64,000 nt of DNA, taken from positions 135,789-199,788 of the forward strand of contig JTDE01000029.1 in assembly GCA_014338405.1 (NCBI GenBank). The letters run 5' to 3'. This DNA is from Paragonimus skrjabini miyazakii. Taxonomy: Eukaryota > Platyhelminthes > Trematoda > Plagiorchiida > Troglotrematidae. Positions 62,181-64,000 of this stretch are shown here, one piece after another; the first letter of the stretch is position 1; each line of letters starts with the position of its first letter. Below the pieces are notes generated by a model. That model was not told where the DNA came from, ran no database searches, and saw only the letters and a program-made list of their open reading frames with translations. Both the position numbers and the translations under genes were made by a program.

Positions 62181-62977
62181 AACCCGTCTACGTTGTGAAG
62201 TTTGTGAAGCTGTGAAGTTTCAGATGACGGCATAAAGTTATTAACATGAATCGTGCACACTGAAAGACCGAAATATTTAGCATCAAATCATTAATCTTAT
62301 ACTTACAGCTAACTTGGATTTTTCTCCTCGAAAATATGTTTACCATCACCGATATAATTACACTTAAGATTTTGCATTTTTAGAAATGGTTCTGCATTAC
62401 GGTCTGAGGAATGTAGGTAAACTTCAATCTCTTCAATCATATCAACTAAACAGCCTTGCTACTCAGGCTGTGACTCTGAAATCCGTAGGCGGCAAATCCA
62501 TGGATTAAGGCAATTAGGAGGCGATAGTCATCTAGGAATTCTTAAATATTGTACGGTGCGTAAGCAGACGCCTTGCCATGTTACAAACTTCCAGTTTCTT
62601 ACTTTGACCTGCCTTCTTCAAACGGTACATGATTTCTACTTCATATTTTGTGTTTGCTGGTTGATAGTGGGGGTGCATTCACAAACGGCGATCTTTTTAA
62701 AGTCAACAAAACACTCACCATAAAATTTAGGTCTGGTTAACCTTATCTTCGGATTTCCAAGTAACTGTGTCCAGTAGACCACAAAACATCTACTTGCGTG
62801 ATTCTCTGCGCATCTGCAAATTGAAAACTGCATGGAATGGTTAACATTCTACAACTTTCGCCTCATTTTTATGTGGATCATTATAAAAAGCCTTTGGTAT
62901 GTAATGACATTTGTTTTAACCATCAACTGGCAAGTAGGGTAGCATATCTGTTACTTCAGACTAGACTCAACTGTGAA
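62181..62977. other. Unassigned DNA
   Basis: PLE 3' flank. A GTGAAGTTTGTGAAGCTGTGAAGTTT triplication of a GTGAAG word occurs at about 62.2 kb and could be a relaxed tail repeat. Nothing else was recognised. Confidence 0.4.
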
Positions 62978-63048
62978 AGACCTGGATTCAAACCAGCGGC
63001 AGAAACAGCACGCCTAATCTGGCAAGTCCTCTGCCAACTGAACAACGA
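62978..63048 (-). repeat. tRNA-like SINE head
   Basis: On the minus strand, TCAGTTGGCAGAGGA (63041-63027) is A-box-like and GCTGGTTTGAATCCAG (62997-62982) is a B box with pairing flanks, as in a T-arm. It is close in sequence to the 23.5 kb insert (GCTGGTTCGAATCCAGC with an upstream ACAGAAACACCATGCC-like stretch; here GTGCTGTTTCTGCC). The acceptor stem is absent. Confidence 0.58.
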
Positions 63049-63059
63049 ACTTTCGTAAC

Positions 63060-63112
63060 TCCATTGCTCAGCTGGTGTGCTGATCCCATCGCTGGTTCGA
63101 ATTCATTCCGAA
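63060..63112 (+). repeat. tRNA-like SINE head, shortened
   Basis: TGCTCAGCTGG (63065-63075) and CTGGTTCGAATTC (63092-63104) are A- and B-box-like but only about 27 bases apart, too close for a tRNA, so an internal deletion is likely. It faces away from the minus-strand head just upstream. Confidence 0.45.
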
Positions 63113-64000
63113 TCAAGATTTTTTGAAACTGGGCCTCTTCCAACACAACCGATCAAACCTGATGTAGCGCCATCAAAATTGATCGACATTTCAGTGCATT
63201 TATTACCCGCGAATGAATATGTCTTACAATACGTCATCGTAATATCGTTACTCAAGTTAATAATACTTCAAACTTCATTTCGACTCATTGTCATTTCATC
63301 CTCTTCTGACACTGTTACCTCATGAAACACAGTAATGAAACACTAATCTATACCAATAACCCATGGCCATTTTAGCATTGAGAAGAAACTTTGTGATTGA
63401 ATAGTTTGAGAAATTCCGAAAGCAATGTCTCTGATATACGTAGTATGTGACCATTGAAGCAACGGCCAACATACGCGCTTCGTACACATGACATTTAGAT
63501 ATCGGTTATCGGTCTAGAAATACCTAAGTGCTATCTGTCATATGCAACGACGATGAGATTAAAGTTCATTTCACTTTTGAGCAGTACAACTGCATTATCA
63601 TCTGCAGTGCCAAATCTGCCTGAGATATGAGTTCTATCCAACCCTGATTATCCTAAACCCTAGTATTGAACAGTTTATGCTAAAAAGACGTCAGTATTTC
63701 TGTACTCAGTATAACATACCTGGTTCGAGTAAATTTCAACGAATTCCAAATGTATGAGCGATATGTGTCAACCCAAATGATCATATCTCTATATCTGTAG
63801 AAATTCTGACAGTAAAAGCGGATAGTTCCGAAAAAACCGTTACCCATGTAGCTTACTGTCAGATTGAGAAAGGATTATTCTACAAAACGTTGAAGCAACC
63901 TTTCCTCAGGAATTTTGATTAGTTGGAAACATTTGCAACTAGTTGTTGAAGAAATGTCAGCTATCATTCAACTGGTTTGCATTAAAAGTGAGGGTATGTC
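63113..64000. other. Unassigned DNA
   Basis: An 82-codon plus frame starts within the SINE head and has no motif. Nothing else was seen to the window end. Confidence 0.45.

Noticed and set aside
63060..63112. Functional tRNA gene from good A- and B-box-like sequences.
   Set aside because: The boxes are too close and no acceptor or anticodon stem can be formed; it is a SINE head relic.

Overview
The window looks like gene-poor, AT-rich (roughly 37-39% G+C by eye) animal nuclear DNA. I found no intact host gene, no rRNA, no credible functional tRNA, no CRISPR array and no bacterial-style operon. Most open frames are 60-100 codons, which is what chance gives at this base composition. What can be supported is a layered deposit of decayed retroelements: Penelope-like element (PLE) fragments with a GIY-YIG nuclease, reverse-transcriptase (RT) shreds of CR1/Jockey-like LINEs, and tRNA-headed SINEs, some carrying a decayed hammerhead-ribozyme core like the schistosome Sm-alpha repeats. 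This combination suggests a flatworm, most likely a trematode and perhaps a schistosomatid. That placement is inference from repeat families, not from a host gene.

Layout. 2.9-4.0 kb: a SINE tail, then a LINE RT fragment (+). 9.3 kb and 12.6 kb: tRNA-like SINE heads in opposite orientations. 15.0-15.8 kb: a large inverted repeat with 208-bp arms around a 387-bp spacer. 17.1-17.4 kb: a decayed PLE nuclease fragment (-). 23.0-24.2 kb: a nested SINE cluster (hammerhead copy +, another SINE -, and a small insert flanked by 11-bp direct repeats) followed by a LINE RT fragment (-). 24.2-38.3 kb is nearly featureless apart from a possible hAT-like shred at 33.8 kb and a perfect hairpin at 36.1 kb. 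38.3-40.3 kb: two hammerhead-SINE copies around a LINE RT fragment (-). 43.1-44.1 kb: a second inverted repeat, then a tRNA-like SINE head. 47.9-50.1 kb: a SINE head (-), a nearly complete hammerhead SINE (+), a PLE nuclease fragment (+) and another SINE head (-). 50.2-61.2 kb is mostly unassigned. 61.2-62.2 kb holds the best protein signal, the 3' end of a PLE (RT thumb, in-frame stop, then a long GIY-YIG frame) with a possible hammerhead remnant downstream. 63 kb: two more SINE heads facing each other.

The elements do not form a working system; they are independent fossils. The shared theme is self-cleaving-RNA retroelements: SINEs with a hammerhead in the body, and PLEs, a class known from other animals to carry hammerheads. 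Comparisons between copies and with family consensus patterns were made by eye.
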